Below are positions 9,209 to 17,900 of a stretch of 64,000 nt of DNA, piece by piece. Numbering within the stretch: the first letter of the stretch is position 1; every line of letters starts with the position of its first letter. A program made the translations under genes and the position numbers. The stretch spans positions 1-64,000 of the forward strand of contig CALEDJ010000009.1 of NCBI GenBank assembly GCA_937951485.1. The letters run 5' to 3'. Under the pieces are notes generated by a model. It did not search any database. It worked only from the letters and a program-made list of their open reading frames with translations, and had not been told where the DNA came from. The DNA is from an uncultured bacterium (GTDB lineage Bacteria > Hydrogenedentota > Hydrogenedentia > Hydrogenedentales > CAILVY01).

Positions 9209-9784
9209 TCATTTCCCCGCGCCGGCCGCCAGGAAATTGCGAATGATGGTTTTGCCGTGCTGCGTGAGGATGCTTTCGGGATGGAACTGGACACCCCAGA
9301 CGCGGTGTTTGCGCGCGGCCACGGCCATGATCTCGCCGATGTCTGTTTCGGCGATGATTTCGAGGTCGGGCGGGCAGGTCTCGCGGCGGATGATCAGGGA
9401 ATGGTAGCGGGTGGCGGTGAAGGGCGAGGGCACGTCCCGGAACAACACATTGCCGGTGTGGCGGATTTCGCTGACCTTTCCGTGCATGATGCGGTCGGCG
9501 CGCACGATCTCGCCGCCGTAAGCCGCGCCGATGCTCTGGTGCCCGAGGCACACCCCTAGGATCGGGTATTTCGGCCCGAGTTTCCTGATCACTTCGATGG
9601 AGATGCCCGCCTCGTTGGGCGTGCATGGACCAGGCGAGATGACGATATGGTCCGGTTTCATGGCGTCCACCTCGGCGACGCTGATCGCGTCGTTGCGGAA
9701 AACGCGGACGTCGCGTTCCATTTCGCCAAAATACTGTACGAGGTTGTAGGTGAACGAGTCATAGTTGTCAATGAGCACGATCAT
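9209..9784 (-). CDS. trpG: Anthranilate synthase component II (glutamine amidotransferase)
   Basis: A class I glutamine amidotransferase of 191 residues that supplies ammonia to TrpE for anthranilate synthesis, and may also serve aminodeoxychorismate synthase (PabA role). The oxyanion loop is PGPCTPNEAG, the nucleophile is Cys79 in GVCLGHQSIG, and the His-Glu pair is in FHPESIL. The ATG overlaps the trpE stop by four bases (ATGA), indicating translational coupling. Stop at 9209; no clear terminator was seen downstream. Confidence 0.95.
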   Translation of the reverse strand: MIVLIDNYDSFTYNLVQYFGEMERDVRVFRNDAISVAEVDAMKPDHIVISPGPCTPNEAGISIEVIRKLGPKYPILGVCLGHQSIGAAYGGEIVRADRIMHGKVSEIRHTGNVLFRDVPSPFTATRYHSLIIRRETCPPDLEIIAETDIGEIMAVAARKHRVWGVQFHPESILTQHGKTIIRNFLAAGAGK

Positions 9785-11268
9785 GATTCAAGCCCTTTCT
9801 CCGCGAAATCCACGGCCCGCAAAAGGGCCTTGGCCTTGTTGCGCGTTTCCTCGTATTCCCGGTCCGGATCGCTGTCATAGACGATGCCCGCCCCCGCCTG
9901 CACATAGGCCGTGCCGTCCTTGACTATCATCGTGCGGATCAGGATGCAGGTGTCCATGTCGCCGGAGAAACTGATATAGCCGGCCCCGCCGGAATAGGGG
10001 CCGCGCCGCTCCGGCTCCAGTTCGTCAATGATTTCCATGGCGCGGATTTTCGGCGCGCCGCTGACCGTGCCCATGGGGAAGGTGGCGCGGAGCGCGTCGA
10101 AGGCGTCGCAATCCTCCCGCATTTCGCCGGTGACCTCGGTGACGATGTGCATGACGTGGGAGTAGCGCTCGATGACCATGAAGCGGTCGTCCACGGGGGC
10201 GACGGTGCCGGGTTTGCTGACCCGCCCGATGTCGTTCCGCCCGAGGTCCACGAGCATGATATGCTCGGCGCGTTCCTTCTCGTCGGCCAGCAGGTCTTTT
10301 TCCAGGGCGCGGTCTTCTTCCTCGTCGGCGCCGCGCGGGCGCGTGCCCGCGATGGGCCGCACCATGCACCGGCCGCCCTTGACCTGCGTCATCACCTCGG
10401 GGCTGGACCCCACCAGCGCAAATTCCGGAAACTGCATGAGCAGCATATACGGCGACGGGTTGATGTGGCGCAGGGCGCGGTAGAGCGTGATGGGGCTCAT
10501 GTCCGTCTTCCTGGCCCAGCGTTGCGAGAGCACCACCTGGAAGATGTCGCCCGCGCAGATGTACTCCCTGGCCTTGCGCACCGCGTCGCAGAAGGCGGCC
10601 CGGTCGAAATTGCTGACCGGCTCCACATCATCCGCGCGTGTGTGCAGGCGCTCCGAATGCACTGTAAGCGAGCCGCGCAGTTTTGTTTCCAACGCCTGGA
10701 TTTTTGTGACCGCCTTGTCGTAGGCCGCGTCGGGGTCGCCGTCCACCAGCGCATTCGACACGATCATCACCTTGTTGTTCACGTGATCGAAGAGCAGCAT
10801 CGTGTCGGTGATCATGAAATAGAGATCGGGCAGGCCGAGGGGGTCGGGGTTCTTGTCGGGCAGGCGCTCGAAGAAGCGCACCTGGTCATAGGACATATAT
10901 CCGACGGCCCCGCCGTGGAACGGCGGGATGCCCTCGACGCGCACCGGACGGTACCGGGCCATGAGCCGGCGCAGTTCCTCCAGCGGATCGTCTGATTCAT
11001 AGTGTTCCGGCACACCGTCGCGCAGCAGCGTCACCGAGCGGCCCTTCGACCGGAACACGATGGAGGGGTTGGCGCCCAGGAAGGAATAGCGGCCGATTTT
11101 CTCGGCCTGCTCGACGCTTTCCAGCAGGAACGCGTAGTCCTGGCCGCGCGCAATGCGCATGCAGGTGGATACCGGCGTCTCCAGATCCACCAGAATCTCC
11201 CGGCACAGCGGCACAAGCGCGCCGGGCTGGGCAATCCTTCTGAATTCCTCGCGATGGGGTGAAATCAT
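9781..11268 (-). CDS. trpE: Anthranilate synthase component I
   Basis: The 495-residue chorismate-using subunit converts chorismate plus ammonia to anthranilate, the first committed step of tryptophan synthesis. C-terminal chorismate-binding signatures are PIAGTRPRGADEEED, LVDLGRNDIGRVSKPGTV, HIVTEVTG and GTVSGAPKIRAMEI. The N-terminal domain holds the ARGQDYAFLLESVE block that precedes the Trp-binding site. The start is set by GGAGGA ten bases upstream. It sits between hisI and trpG with no other trp gene in view. PabB is the alternative, but length and N-terminal domain favour TrpE. Confidence 0.94.
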   Translation of the reverse strand: MISPHREEFRRIAQPGALVPLCREILVDLETPVSTCMRIARGQDYAFLLESVEQAEKIGRYSFLGANPSIVFRSKGRSVTLLRDGVPEHYESDDPLEELRRLMARYRPVRVEGIPPFHGGAVGYMSYDQVRFFERLPDKNPDPLGLPDLYFMITDTMLLFDHVNNKVMIVSNALVDGDPDAAYDKAVTKIQALETKLRGSLTVHSERLHTRADDVEPVSNFDRAAFCDAVRKAREYICAGDIFQVVLSQRWARKTDMSPITLYRALRHINPSPYMLLMQFPEFALVGSSPEVMTQVKGGRCMVRPIAGTRPRGADEEEDRALEKDLLADEKERAEHIMLVDLGRNDIGRVSKPGTVAPVDDRFMVIERYSHVMHIVTEVTGEMREDCDAFDALRATFPMGTVSGAPKIRAMEIIDELEPERRGPYSGGAGYISFSGDMDTCILIRTMIVKDGTAYVQAGAGIVYDSDPDREYEETRNKAKALLRAVDFAEKGLES

Positions 11269-11302
11269 GGCATGGGTCCTCCATGGCGCCCCTTCGGGCG
11301 CG

Positions 11303-11668
11303 TCATTCCGTCGCGACGCCGTCGCCGGACAGACGGATGGTTTCGTCTTCGTTCACAACCCGGTAAAAACAACTCGTTTCGTTCGTGTGGCAGGTCGGCC
11401 CCACAGGGTCGCAGCGCAGCAACAGCGCGTCGCCGTCGCAGTCAATGCGGATTTCCTTCACATGGAGCACATTGCCGGAAGTCTCCCCCTTGCGCCAGAG
11501 TTTCTGCCGCGAACGCGACCAGAAACAGGCCTGCCGTTCGCGCAACGTGACGCCCAGCGATTCCCGGTTCATGTAGCCCACCATGAGCACCTGCCCGGTG
11601 CGGTGGTGCTGAATCACGGCGCAGACAAGGCCCTTCTCATCGAACTTGATCAGGTCGTCGAGTTTCAC
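11303..11668 (-). CDS. hisI: Phosphoribosyl-AMP cyclohydrolase
   Basis: HisI opens the adenine ring of PR-AMP in histidine biosynthesis. This 121-residue stand-alone form (no fused HisE) shows LMVGYMNRESL, FWSRSRQKLWRKGETSGN, the metal site DCDGDALLLRCDPVGPTCH and a late Cys. The GTG start at 11668 (VKLDDLIKF) was chosen because GGAGGG lies seven bases upstream; an in-frame start at 11719 would add 17 unconserved residues. trpE follows 34 bases downstream on the same strand, so hisI-trpE-trpG probably forms one transcript. Confidence 0.93.
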   Translation of the reverse strand: MKLDDLIKFDEKGLVCAVIQHHRTGQVLMVGYMNRESLGVTLRERQACFWSRSRQKLWRKGETSGNVLHVKEIRIDCDGDALLLRCDPVGPTCHTNETSCFYRVVNEDETIRLSGDGVATE

Positions 11669-12238
11669 AAACACACCCTCCAGGATCGGTAGAACAAACG
11701 AAAGCCACGCATGATTCACGATCCGCGATGATCGCTGAATCCCTGCGTGGCGGGAATACGGTTGGGGTAATGAAAAAACAGCCGGACCCGGCAGGGATCA
11801 GGAGCGGACCGCGTGACGCCATCGCCACGCCTGCTGTCGCTGCTCCAACATCCCTTTGGCCTCCTTCGGGTTGCGCATATGATCCAGTCGCCCGGCGCGC
11901 TTCGCGCGCCGACAGCGGGTAGCATCGCACAGACGCAGCGCCTTTTTCAAAAAATAATGCGCATCCGCTGATGTGGGAGTCATTTTCCAAGCAAAAACCA
12001 GCCCCGCCGAAAAAAATCTGGGATGAAACCTTTCCGCCTGTCCACAGGTCAAAGGGGTTGTACATCTCCTTCTGTTAGGGGAGCCGGCATATGCCCCGCC
12101 TCATTTTGCGTATTCCGGCTCCCTCTCCTTTTCCCCCGAGGGTGGCAAGGTCAGTGATTGTTTGGAAACCGCGCCCATCTCAGGCATGGGAAGCAGATAT
12201 GGCTCCTGCGGCATCTGCTTTGCTCCGTCGCGACGCGG
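11669..12238. other. Gap upstream of hisI
   Basis: No gene recognised. A 61-codon minus-strand frame from 11983 to 11798 (MTPTSADAHYFL...) has no good ribosome binding site and no family match that I know. No clear promoter hexamers were found for the his/trp unit. Confidence 0.35.
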
Positions 12239-12592
12239 CTATTCTTTACCGTTCTCTTTCGGCGATTGCCCCAGGATGGCCTTAATGGCGGTGACAAGTG
12301 GGGCGCTGGAAAACGGTTTGGTGATGCAGCACACGACGCCGTTCTCCTTCATGTCTTCCCCGGTGATTTCCTCGCTCAGGCCACTAATCAAGATGACGGG
12401 GGTTTTCACGCCGTTGTCTTTGAGGATTCGCGCGAGTTGCATTCCCGTGACATGCGGCATGGAGCAATCGCTTTTAACAAGATTTATACTTTTTCTACGA
12501 TTAAGCAGCATGACGAGGGCGATCCGGCTGTCGGTGCATGCCTGCACGACATAGCCTTTATAAGGGAAAAGACCGCAATGCGATGGTCTCAA
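12239..12592 (-). pseudogene. Response-regulator receiver domain lacking its N-terminus
   Basis: The 117-residue frame aligns with the later two-thirds of a CheY-like receiver: SDCSMPHVTGMQLA (phospho-acceptor Asp in the usual D-x-x-MP-x-x-x-G context), PVILISGLSEE, and CCITKPFSSAPLV with the conserved Lys-Pro. The first strand with the paired acidic residues that bind magnesium is missing. The frame begins at a TTG with GLFPYKGYVV, roughly 25 residues short, and upstream frames do not supply it. Without the acidic pair it should not be phosphorylated normally. I take it as a 5'-truncated gene, although an unusual receiver-like adaptor is possible. Confidence 0.5.
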
Positions 12593-12768
12593 CCTGCAAT
12601 GTATCTTATCGGGGTGTTTCTTTGCCCGCGCCGGGCGCGAAAGCGATGCAACATCAGACCCGTTTTTTCCCGCAGCAAGGCTGTGATGCTACGAAATCGC
12701 TCCGCCATTGGTTTAGAATCCCGACATTCCGCGCTTCATTTCCCGCGCCAGAAGAAAGGATTTATTGC

Positions 12769-13176
12769 GTGACTGTCATGTCATCGCGCTATTGGTTTTT
12801 GACGCTGGCCTACTGCGGCGTCATTTTCTGGATGTCGTCGCGGCCGCTGGAGGCGTTTCCAGAAGTGGAGACGCCGGGCGCGGACAAGGCGGTGCATATG
12901 GTCCTTTATGGCGGGCTGACCGTGATTGTTTCGCTTGGATTGCGGCGTTCCGGGCGTCCGGTGCGACCGGCTGTACAGTTCTTCGGGCCGATTGTGTTTG
13001 CAGTGTTATACGGGGTGACGGATGAACTCCACCAGATGCTGGTGCCGTCACGTTCTTTCGATCTGTGGGACGTGGCCGCAAACACGGCGGGCGCGGCGCT
13101 GGCGCAGTGTATTCTGTGTCTTGGAATATGGCGCGTCCCGCTGCGCAGTGTCTTTGCGTGGCACGCGCCCCGTTGA
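12769..13176 (+). CDS. VanZ-like family membrane protein
   Basis: A 135-residue integral membrane protein of the VanZ-like family, whose founder gives low-level teicoplanin resistance. Functions of most members are unknown. The signatures are DKAVHMVLYGGLT after the first helix and GVTDELHQMLVPSRSFDLWD, then ANTAGAALA in the last helix. About four membrane segments are seen. GTG at 12769 is preferred because AAAGGA lies eight bases upstream; ATG at 12778 is the alternative. It is divergent from the receiver remnant and 139 bases upstream of gpmI. Confidence 0.85.
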   Translation: MTVMSSRYWFLTLAYCGVIFWMSSRPLEAFPEVETPGADKAVHMVLYGGLTVIVSLGLRRSGRPVRPAVQFFGPIVFAVLYGVTDELHQMLVPSRSFDLWDVAANTAGAALAQCILCLGIWRVPLRSVFAWHAPR

Positions 13177-13315
13177 ATCGCGGCATTTTTGCATGGCGGT
13201 CCGTCAATCGTCTACACTTTCTTTGCCGACCGCGTGCGCGGCGGCGTGTTCACCCTCCCGATAGAGGCATTCTCAACATCCACCATGAGTCATTGAAAAG
13301 GTCTGGTGTAACAAC

Positions 13316-14941
13316 ATGAGCGAGCACACCCTTAAGCCCCTGAAGCAGTACGCGCCGTTCCCCGGTCCGCTGGTCCTGGTGATCATGGACGGCATCGGCA
13401 TCGGCAGACAGGACGAATCCGACGGCGTATATCTGGCGCACACGCCCACGCTCGATGCGCTGTTTGCCGAGCCGCTGTTTTTCCGGCTGAAGGCGCATGG
13501 CACGGCGGTGGGCCAGCCGTCGGACGAGGACATGGGCAATTCGGAAGTCGGCCACAACGCGCTGGGGGCCGGGCGCGTCTTTGCGCAGGGCGCACGACTG
13601 GTCAACGAGGCCATCGAGAGCGGTCGGGTCTTCGAGGGGGCGGCGTGGCACACGGTAATGGACCGCGCGAAGGCGGGGGGAACGGTCCATTTCATCGGTC
13701 TGCTTTCGGACGGCAATGTGCATAGCAACATCAGTCAGTTGCTCGCCCTGATCCGGCGCTGCGCCGCCGAGGGCGCGCGCCGCGTGCGGGTGCATCCCCT
13801 GACTGACGGGCGCGACGTGGGCGAGCGATCGGCGCTCGGCTATATTGCAGCGCTGGAGGAAACGCTGCGGGAGTGCAGCGCGGACGGACGCGACTACCGC
13901 ATCGCTTCGGGCGGCGGGCGCATGCTGGTGACCATGGACCGTTACGAGGCCAACTGGAAAATCGTCGAGCGCGGCTGGAAAGCGCACGTCCTTGGCGAAG
14001 GCCGTCCATTTGCGTCTGCGGCGGAGGCGGTGCAGACCTATTATGACGAGGACCCCAAGGTGAACGACCAGTTCCTCGGCGAGTTTGTCATCGTCGAGAA
14101 CGGCGCGCCGGTGGGAACCATCGAGGATGGCGACGCGGTCATCTGCTTCAATTTCCGGGGCGACCGCGCCATCGAAATTTCCCGCGCTTTTGAAGAGGAT
14201 GAATTCCCCTATTTCGACCGCAAGCGCCGTCCGGAGGTGTTCTACGCGGGCATCATGCAATACGATGGCGACACGCATATCCCCAGGCATTTTCTCGTGG
14301 AGCCGCCGCAGATAGAAGGGTCGGTCAGCGAATACCTGTGCGCTGCGGGCGTCACCTCCTATGCCATCGCCGAAACGCAGAAATTCGGCCACGTCACCTA
14401 TTTCTGGAACGGCAACCGTTCCGGCTACATTAATCGCGAGATGGAACAATATGTGGAGATTCGGTCCGATGACGTGCCGTTTCAGCAGCGCCCCTGGATG
14501 AAGGCGGCGGAAGTGACGGACGCAGTGCTCGATGCGATCCGCGAGAACAGACACAAATTCATCCGCATGAATTTCGCCAACGGCGACATGGTCGGCCACA
14601 CCGGCATCGCGCCGGCGGTGCGCATCGCCGTGGAAACGGTGGACCTGTGCCTGGCGCGTATCATGCCGGCGGTGGAGGCCGCGCGCGGCCTGCTGGTCGT
14701 CACCGCCGACCACGGCAACGCCGACCTGCTGTTCACGGAAAAGAAGGGCGTGCGCGAGCCGCACGTGGCGCACACACTGAACCCCGTGCCGTTTATCATC
14801 AAGGACTACTCCGGCGCCAACGCGCTGCATGCCTGCGATGTGCCCGCGCCGGGGCTGAGCAATGTCGCCGCCACCCTGGTCCGGTTGCTCGGCTTTGAAG
14901 CACCGGAGCATTACGATCCCGCCTTGGTGCGGATTGGTTGA
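13316..14941 (+). CDS. gpmI: 2,3-bisphosphoglycerate-independent phosphoglycerate mutase
   Basis: GpmI interconverts 3- and 2-phosphoglycerate in glycolysis through a phosphoserine intermediate with two metal ions. The 541 residues are of normal size. Asp25 in LVIMDGIGIG and Ser76 in MGNSEVGHNALGAGR are the first metal/nucleophile pair. HPLTDGRDVG, NFRGDRAIEI, FANGDMVGHTG and VTADHGNADL follow in order, including the remaining metal ligands. The start at 13316 begins MSEHTLKPLKQYAPFPGP, and the next gene begins eight bases after the stop. Confidence 0.96.
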   Translation: MSEHTLKPLKQYAPFPGPLVLVIMDGIGIGRQDESDGVYLAHTPTLDALFAEPLFFRLKAHGTAVGQPSDEDMGNSEVGHNALGAGRVFAQGARLVNEAIESGRVFEGAAWHTVMDRAKAGGTVHFIGLLSDGNVHSNISQLLALIRRCAAEGARRVRVHPLTDGRDVGERSALGYIAALEETLRECSADGRDYRIASGGGRMLVTMDRYEANWKIVERGWKAHVLGEGRPFASAAEAVQTYYDEDPKVNDQFLGEFVIVENGAPVGTIEDGDAVICFNFRGDRAIEISRAFEEDEFPYFDRKRRPEVFYAGIMQYDGDTHIPRHFLVEPPQIEGSVSEYLCAAGVTSYAIAETQKFGHVTYFWNGNRSGYINREMEQYVEIRSDDVPFQQRPWMKAAEVTDAVLDAIRENRHKFIRMNFANGDMVGHTGIAPAVRIAVETVDLCLARIMPAVEAARGLLVVTADHGNADLLFTEKKGVREPHVAHTLNPVPFIIKDYSGANALHACDVPAPGLSNVAATLVRLLGFEAPEHYDPALVRIG

Positions 14942-14948
14942 TCCGGTG

Positions 14949-15926
14949 ATGGGGGCACAGGCAGGAGATCGTGTGGAAAAGGAATCCGGTCCTCTGATAA
15001 CGGAAGGGGAAGCGGCACGGCGCAGAGCGGCGCTGTGGCGGCGGCGTCTCGAACGCGAAACGGAACTCGGTCTGCGCCACGGCACAGAGGACGATTTTCA
15101 TTCCCTGCGCGCCAAGTGGACCGCAATGGCGGCGACGTTCCTGCTGAAGACGCTCCGGCTTTATGCGCGCGGACGCAGCAACGCGTGCAGCCCGCGCCTG
15201 ACGGACCTGGCGTTTGCCTTTCCGAATCTCCCCCCCGATTTGGACGGCTTTCGCATCCTCCAACTTTCTGATTTTCATTTCCGGTCAAAGGACCACGCAT
15301 TCACGCGCGCCGTGTGCGATCTCCTGCGCGGCGTGGAAGCGGACTGCTGTGTGCTGACCGGCGATTATGCCTTCGGTTACTATGGACCACAGAACTTCGT
15401 TCTTCCCCATCTCAAGCAGGTGCTGGAATCATTCCGGGCGCCGCACGGCATTTTCGCGATTCTCGGCAACCACGACATCAGCGATCTCGTCCCCGGGCTG
15501 CGGGACCTCGGCATTACCGTGCTCATCAACGAGGGCGTCGGCCTGCGTGTCGGCGATGCGGACCTTTGGCTGGCCGGCGTGGACGATCCCCATAAATTCC
15601 GCGCGGAATGCGTCGCCGTTGCGCTGGACGGTGCGCCACCTGACGCCTTCAAGGTGCTGCTGGCGCACACCCCTGAGTGCATCCCGGAAGCCATGGCGCA
15701 CGGGGCGGACCTCTACCTCTGCGGCCATACCCACGGCGGCCAGATTCGCTTTCCAATAGTCGGCGCGATACTGCTGAATGCGCGCTGTCCGCGCAGATAC
15801 ACCATGGGGCGCTGGCGCTATGACGCGATGCAGGGTTATACCACGGTGGGACTGGGCAGCACCGATATTCCCGTCCGCTATCTGTGTCCCCCCCAGGCCG
15901 CCCGCATCACCCTGCACCGCGCCTGA
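14949..15926 (+). CDS. Calcineurin-like metallophosphoesterase (YkuE/YaeI-like)
   Basis: A 325-residue protein with the complete metallophosphoesterase motif series: LQLSDFHF (D-x-H), LTGDYAFG (GD), LGNHDI (GNHD), LLAHTPE and CGHTHGGQ. The GHTHGGQ ending and the layout fit the YkuE/YaeI/Lpx-linked branch of membrane-associated phosphoesterases. Residues 1-80 are basic and unconserved with a weak hydrophobic stretch (WTAMAATFLLKTLRL), perhaps for membrane association. ATG at 14949 is chosen; a GTG at 14973 with AGGAGA nearby is an alternative. It probably shares a transcript with gpmI. The substrate is unknown. Confidence 0.87.
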   Translation: MGAQAGDRVEKESGPLITEGEAARRRAALWRRRLERETELGLRHGTEDDFHSLRAKWTAMAATFLLKTLRLYARGRSNACSPRLTDLAFAFPNLPPDLDGFRILQLSDFHFRSKDHAFTRAVCDLLRGVEADCCVLTGDYAFGYYGPQNFVLPHLKQVLESFRAPHGIFAILGNHDISDLVPGLRDLGITVLINEGVGLRVGDADLWLAGVDDPHKFRAECVAVALDGAPPDAFKVLLAHTPECIPEAMAHGADLYLCGHTHGGQIRFPIVGAILLNARCPRRYTMGRWRYDAMQGYTTVGLGSTDIPVRYLCPPQAARITLHRA

Positions 15927-16096
15927 GCGACGCGAAGGCCTCATGATGGCCTTCTCTTCCCGGTTTCACCGCTTTCGCCGCCGTTTTCCTGAAATGTCGC
16001 CAAGTTGACAAGTACGGGTCGGATCGTGTGTTATTGGAAAGGGGATCAGGGCGTTGCGTCCGCGGAGGTGGCGCGGGCGTTGCGCTTGAATTCCCA

Positions 16097-16122
16097 ACAG
16101 GCTGAAGCCTGTACTCCAGAAC
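16097..16122 (-). repeat. 26-bp palindromic repeat, copy 1
   Basis: ACAGGCTGAAGCCTGT (7-bp arms around GA) followed by ACTCCAGAAC. Read on the minus strand it matches 32456-32481 at 25 of 26 positions. It lies in the 242-base gap before the Rrf2 gene. This is one of two copies in the window and is likely a dispersed repeat. Confidence 0.7.
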
Positions 16123-16168
16123 GTTGGCGCAGGTGTTCCGCCTGCATACTGTGGAAAAGGCGCAGCCC

Positions 16169-16606
16169 ATGAAACTTTCGACGAAAGCCCGTTATGGTCT
16201 TCGGGCGATGCTGGCGTTGGCGATGCTTCCCGATGGCGCATCGGGAAAGACCATCGCAGAAAGCCGCAGTCTGCCCACGGCGTACCTCGAGCAGTTGCTC
16301 GCCCGGCTGCGCAATGCGCAACTGGTGGTGGCGGTGCGCGGCGCGCGCGGCCGATACATGCTTGCGAAACCCGCGGAAAACATCACCCTCGCCGACATCG
16401 TCGAGGCCCTGGAAGGGCCGATTGAAATCGCCCAGTGCGCCGATGTGCCCAGTTGCGCGGAGGACCCTGACGTGTGCGCCATCAAGGATGTCTTTGCCGA
16501 AGCGAGCCGGACCCTGCGAGGTTATCTGGCCGGCATCACCCTTGCGGACCTGGTTGAAGCGCAACGCGCCGCGGAAAACAGCAGCGGACGCATGTTCCAC
16601 ATTTAG
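16169..16606 (+). CDS. Rrf2-family transcription regulator with three-Cys cluster motif
   Basis: A 145-residue winged-helix regulator opening MKLSTKARYGLRAMLALA, the Rrf2 hallmark, with the recognition region AYLEQLLARLRNAQLV and wing RGARGRYMLAKP. Cys90, Cys96 and Cys103 (C-X5-C-X6-C) occupy the place of the [2Fe-2S] ligands of IscR-type members, so iron-sulfur or redox sensing is likely (inferred from the family). No isc or suf genes are adjacent. The convergent neighbour is a Cys/Met transsulfuration enzyme, which would fit a sulfur-related target. ATG at 16169 is the family start; a longer frame to 16124 exists. Confidence 0.88.
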   Translation: MKLSTKARYGLRAMLALAMLPDGASGKTIAESRSLPTAYLEQLLARLRNAQLVVAVRGARGRYMLAKPAENITLADIVEALEGPIEIAQCADVPSCAEDPDVCAIKDVFAEASRTLRGYLAGITLADLVEAQRAAENSSGRMFHI

Positions 16607-16656
16607 CGGGATGCGTAGGCGCGGCGAAACCCACCATCGTTCTCACACGGGCGTGA

Positions 16657-17799
16657 CTACACTTTCTGAAACGCCTGCTGCAAGTCCGCGATCAGGTCCT
16701 CCGGATGTTCCAATCCCACCGAAATCCGAACCAGATCGGGTGTGATGCCCGCTTCCGTCTTCGCATCATCGGGCATGGAGGCGTGGGTCATGGTCCACGG
16801 ATGCTCGATAAGCGATTCCACGCCGCCCAGCGATTCCGCCAGAATGAACAGGCGCACCGCGCCGAGCAGCCGAAACACAGCGTCCTGTCCGCCGCGCACC
16901 CGGAACGAAAAGGTGCCGCCGCAACCGGTCATTTGTCGCTGGGCCAGTTCGTATTGGGGGTGACTCTTCAACCCGGGATGCAGCACCCGGTCCACCTTCG
17001 ATTGTCCTTCCAGCCACTCCGCCACGATCAGCGCGTTGCGGTGGTGCGCTTCCATGCGCAGGGGCAGCGTCTTCACGCCGCGCAACACCAGGAAGCAGTC
17101 CATGGGCGACTGGGCGACGCCCAGCGCATTCTGCAGAAATTTGAGCCGTTCGGCCAGTTCGGCGTCCCTGACGATCACGGCGCCGCCCACCACGTCTGAA
17201 TGGCCGTTGATGTACTTGGTGGTTGAGTGCAGCACGATGTCTATCCCCAAGTCGAGCGGGCGCTGGAAGTAGGGGGTCAGAAAGGTGTTGTCGCATAGCG
17301 TCAAAACGTTGTGCTCGTGCGCGATGGCGGCGACGGCCGGCAGGTCCTGGAGGTTCATCAATGGGTTCGTCGGCGTTTCCGTCCAAATCAGGCGCGTTTC
17401 CGGGCGGATGGCCGCGCGCAGCGCGTCCAGATCGCGAAGATTCACGAAATTCACATCAATCCCCTGCTTTTGCACGACGCTCGTCAGCAGCCGATAGGTG
17501 CCGCCGTATAAATCATTGTGAACAATCAGGTGGTCGCCTGCTTCGAACAATGCCAGCACCGCCGTCTCCGCCGCCATGCCCGTGGCAAACACAAAGCCAT
17601 GATCGCCGCCCTCCAAGGCGGCCAAGCACTTTTCCAGCGCCGCGCGCGTCGGGTTCCCGCTGCGCGTATAATCGTATGGCCCCGGTTCCTGCACCCCGCG
17701 AAAAGCAAAGGTGGACACCTGATAGATCGGCTGCATCACCGCCCCGTAGGCGGGATCTGGGCCGTGGCCGCCGTGGATCGCCAATGTCTCGAATCGCAT
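16657..17799 (-). CDS. Cystathionine gamma-synthase / gamma-lyase family PLP enzyme
   Basis: A 380-residue cytoplasmic enzyme of the Cys/Met metabolism PLP family. N-terminal MRFETLAIHGG and YDYTRSGNPTRAALE, FATGMAAETAV, NDLYGGTYRL, ETPTNPLMNLQD and HSTTKYINGHSD with the PLP Lys195 are all present, then FSFRVRGG and SLGGVESLIEHP near the end. Synthase (MetB), gamma-lyase and homocysteine-forming variants cannot be separated safely from sequence. The start at 17799 has GGAGGA nine bases upstream. A strong promoter and a short attenuator-like hairpin lie in front of it, suggesting regulation in the leader. Confidence 0.92.
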   Translation of the reverse strand: MRFETLAIHGGHGPDPAYGAVMQPIYQVSTFAFRGVQEPGPYDYTRSGNPTRAALEKCLAALEGGDHGFVFATGMAAETAVLALFEAGDHLIVHNDLYGGTYRLLTSVVQKQGIDVNFVNLRDLDALRAAIRPETRLIWTETPTNPLMNLQDLPAVAAIAHEHNVLTLCDNTFLTPYFQRPLDLGIDIVLHSTTKYINGHSDVVGGAVIVRDAELAERLKFLQNALGVAQSPMDCFLVLRGVKTLPLRMEAHHRNALIVAEWLEGQSKVDRVLHPGLKSHPQYELAQRQMTGCGGTFSFRVRGGQDAVFRLLGAVRLFILAESLGGVESLIEHPWTMTHASMPDDAKTEAGITPDLVRISVGLEHPEDLIADLQQAFQKV

Positions 17800-17826
17800 G
17801 CAGTGTGTTCCTCCGGAAATTTCTGG

Positions 17827-17845
17827 AAAAAAGGCGGATATCCGC
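17827..17845 (-). terminator. Attenuator-like hairpin plus T6 in the leader
   Basis: On the minus strand GCGGATATCCGC (17845-17834), a perfect palindrome with a 4-5-bp stem, runs into CCTTTTTT, 28 bases before the start codon and inside the predicted leader. The stem is short, so termination would be weak and might need an upstream alternative fold. No known riboswitch was recognised. Confidence 0.4.
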
Positions 17846-17871
17846 ATGCCCGCGCTTTGATCAGTTTTGGC

Positions 17872-17900
17872 ATTATAACAGCCCCGCGTTGCCAAATCAA
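17872..17900 (-). promoter_or_regulatory. Sigma-70 promoter of the cystathionine gamma-synthase gene
   Basis: TTGATT (17900-17895) and TATAAT (17877-17872) are separated by exactly 17 bases on the minus strand. The predicted start near 17865 gives a leader of about 65 bases that contains the hairpin at 17845-17834. Confidence 0.7.

Noticed and set aside
11798-11983. 61-codon minus-strand frame upstream of hisI
   Set aside because: Weak start context and no known family; too little to call a gene.
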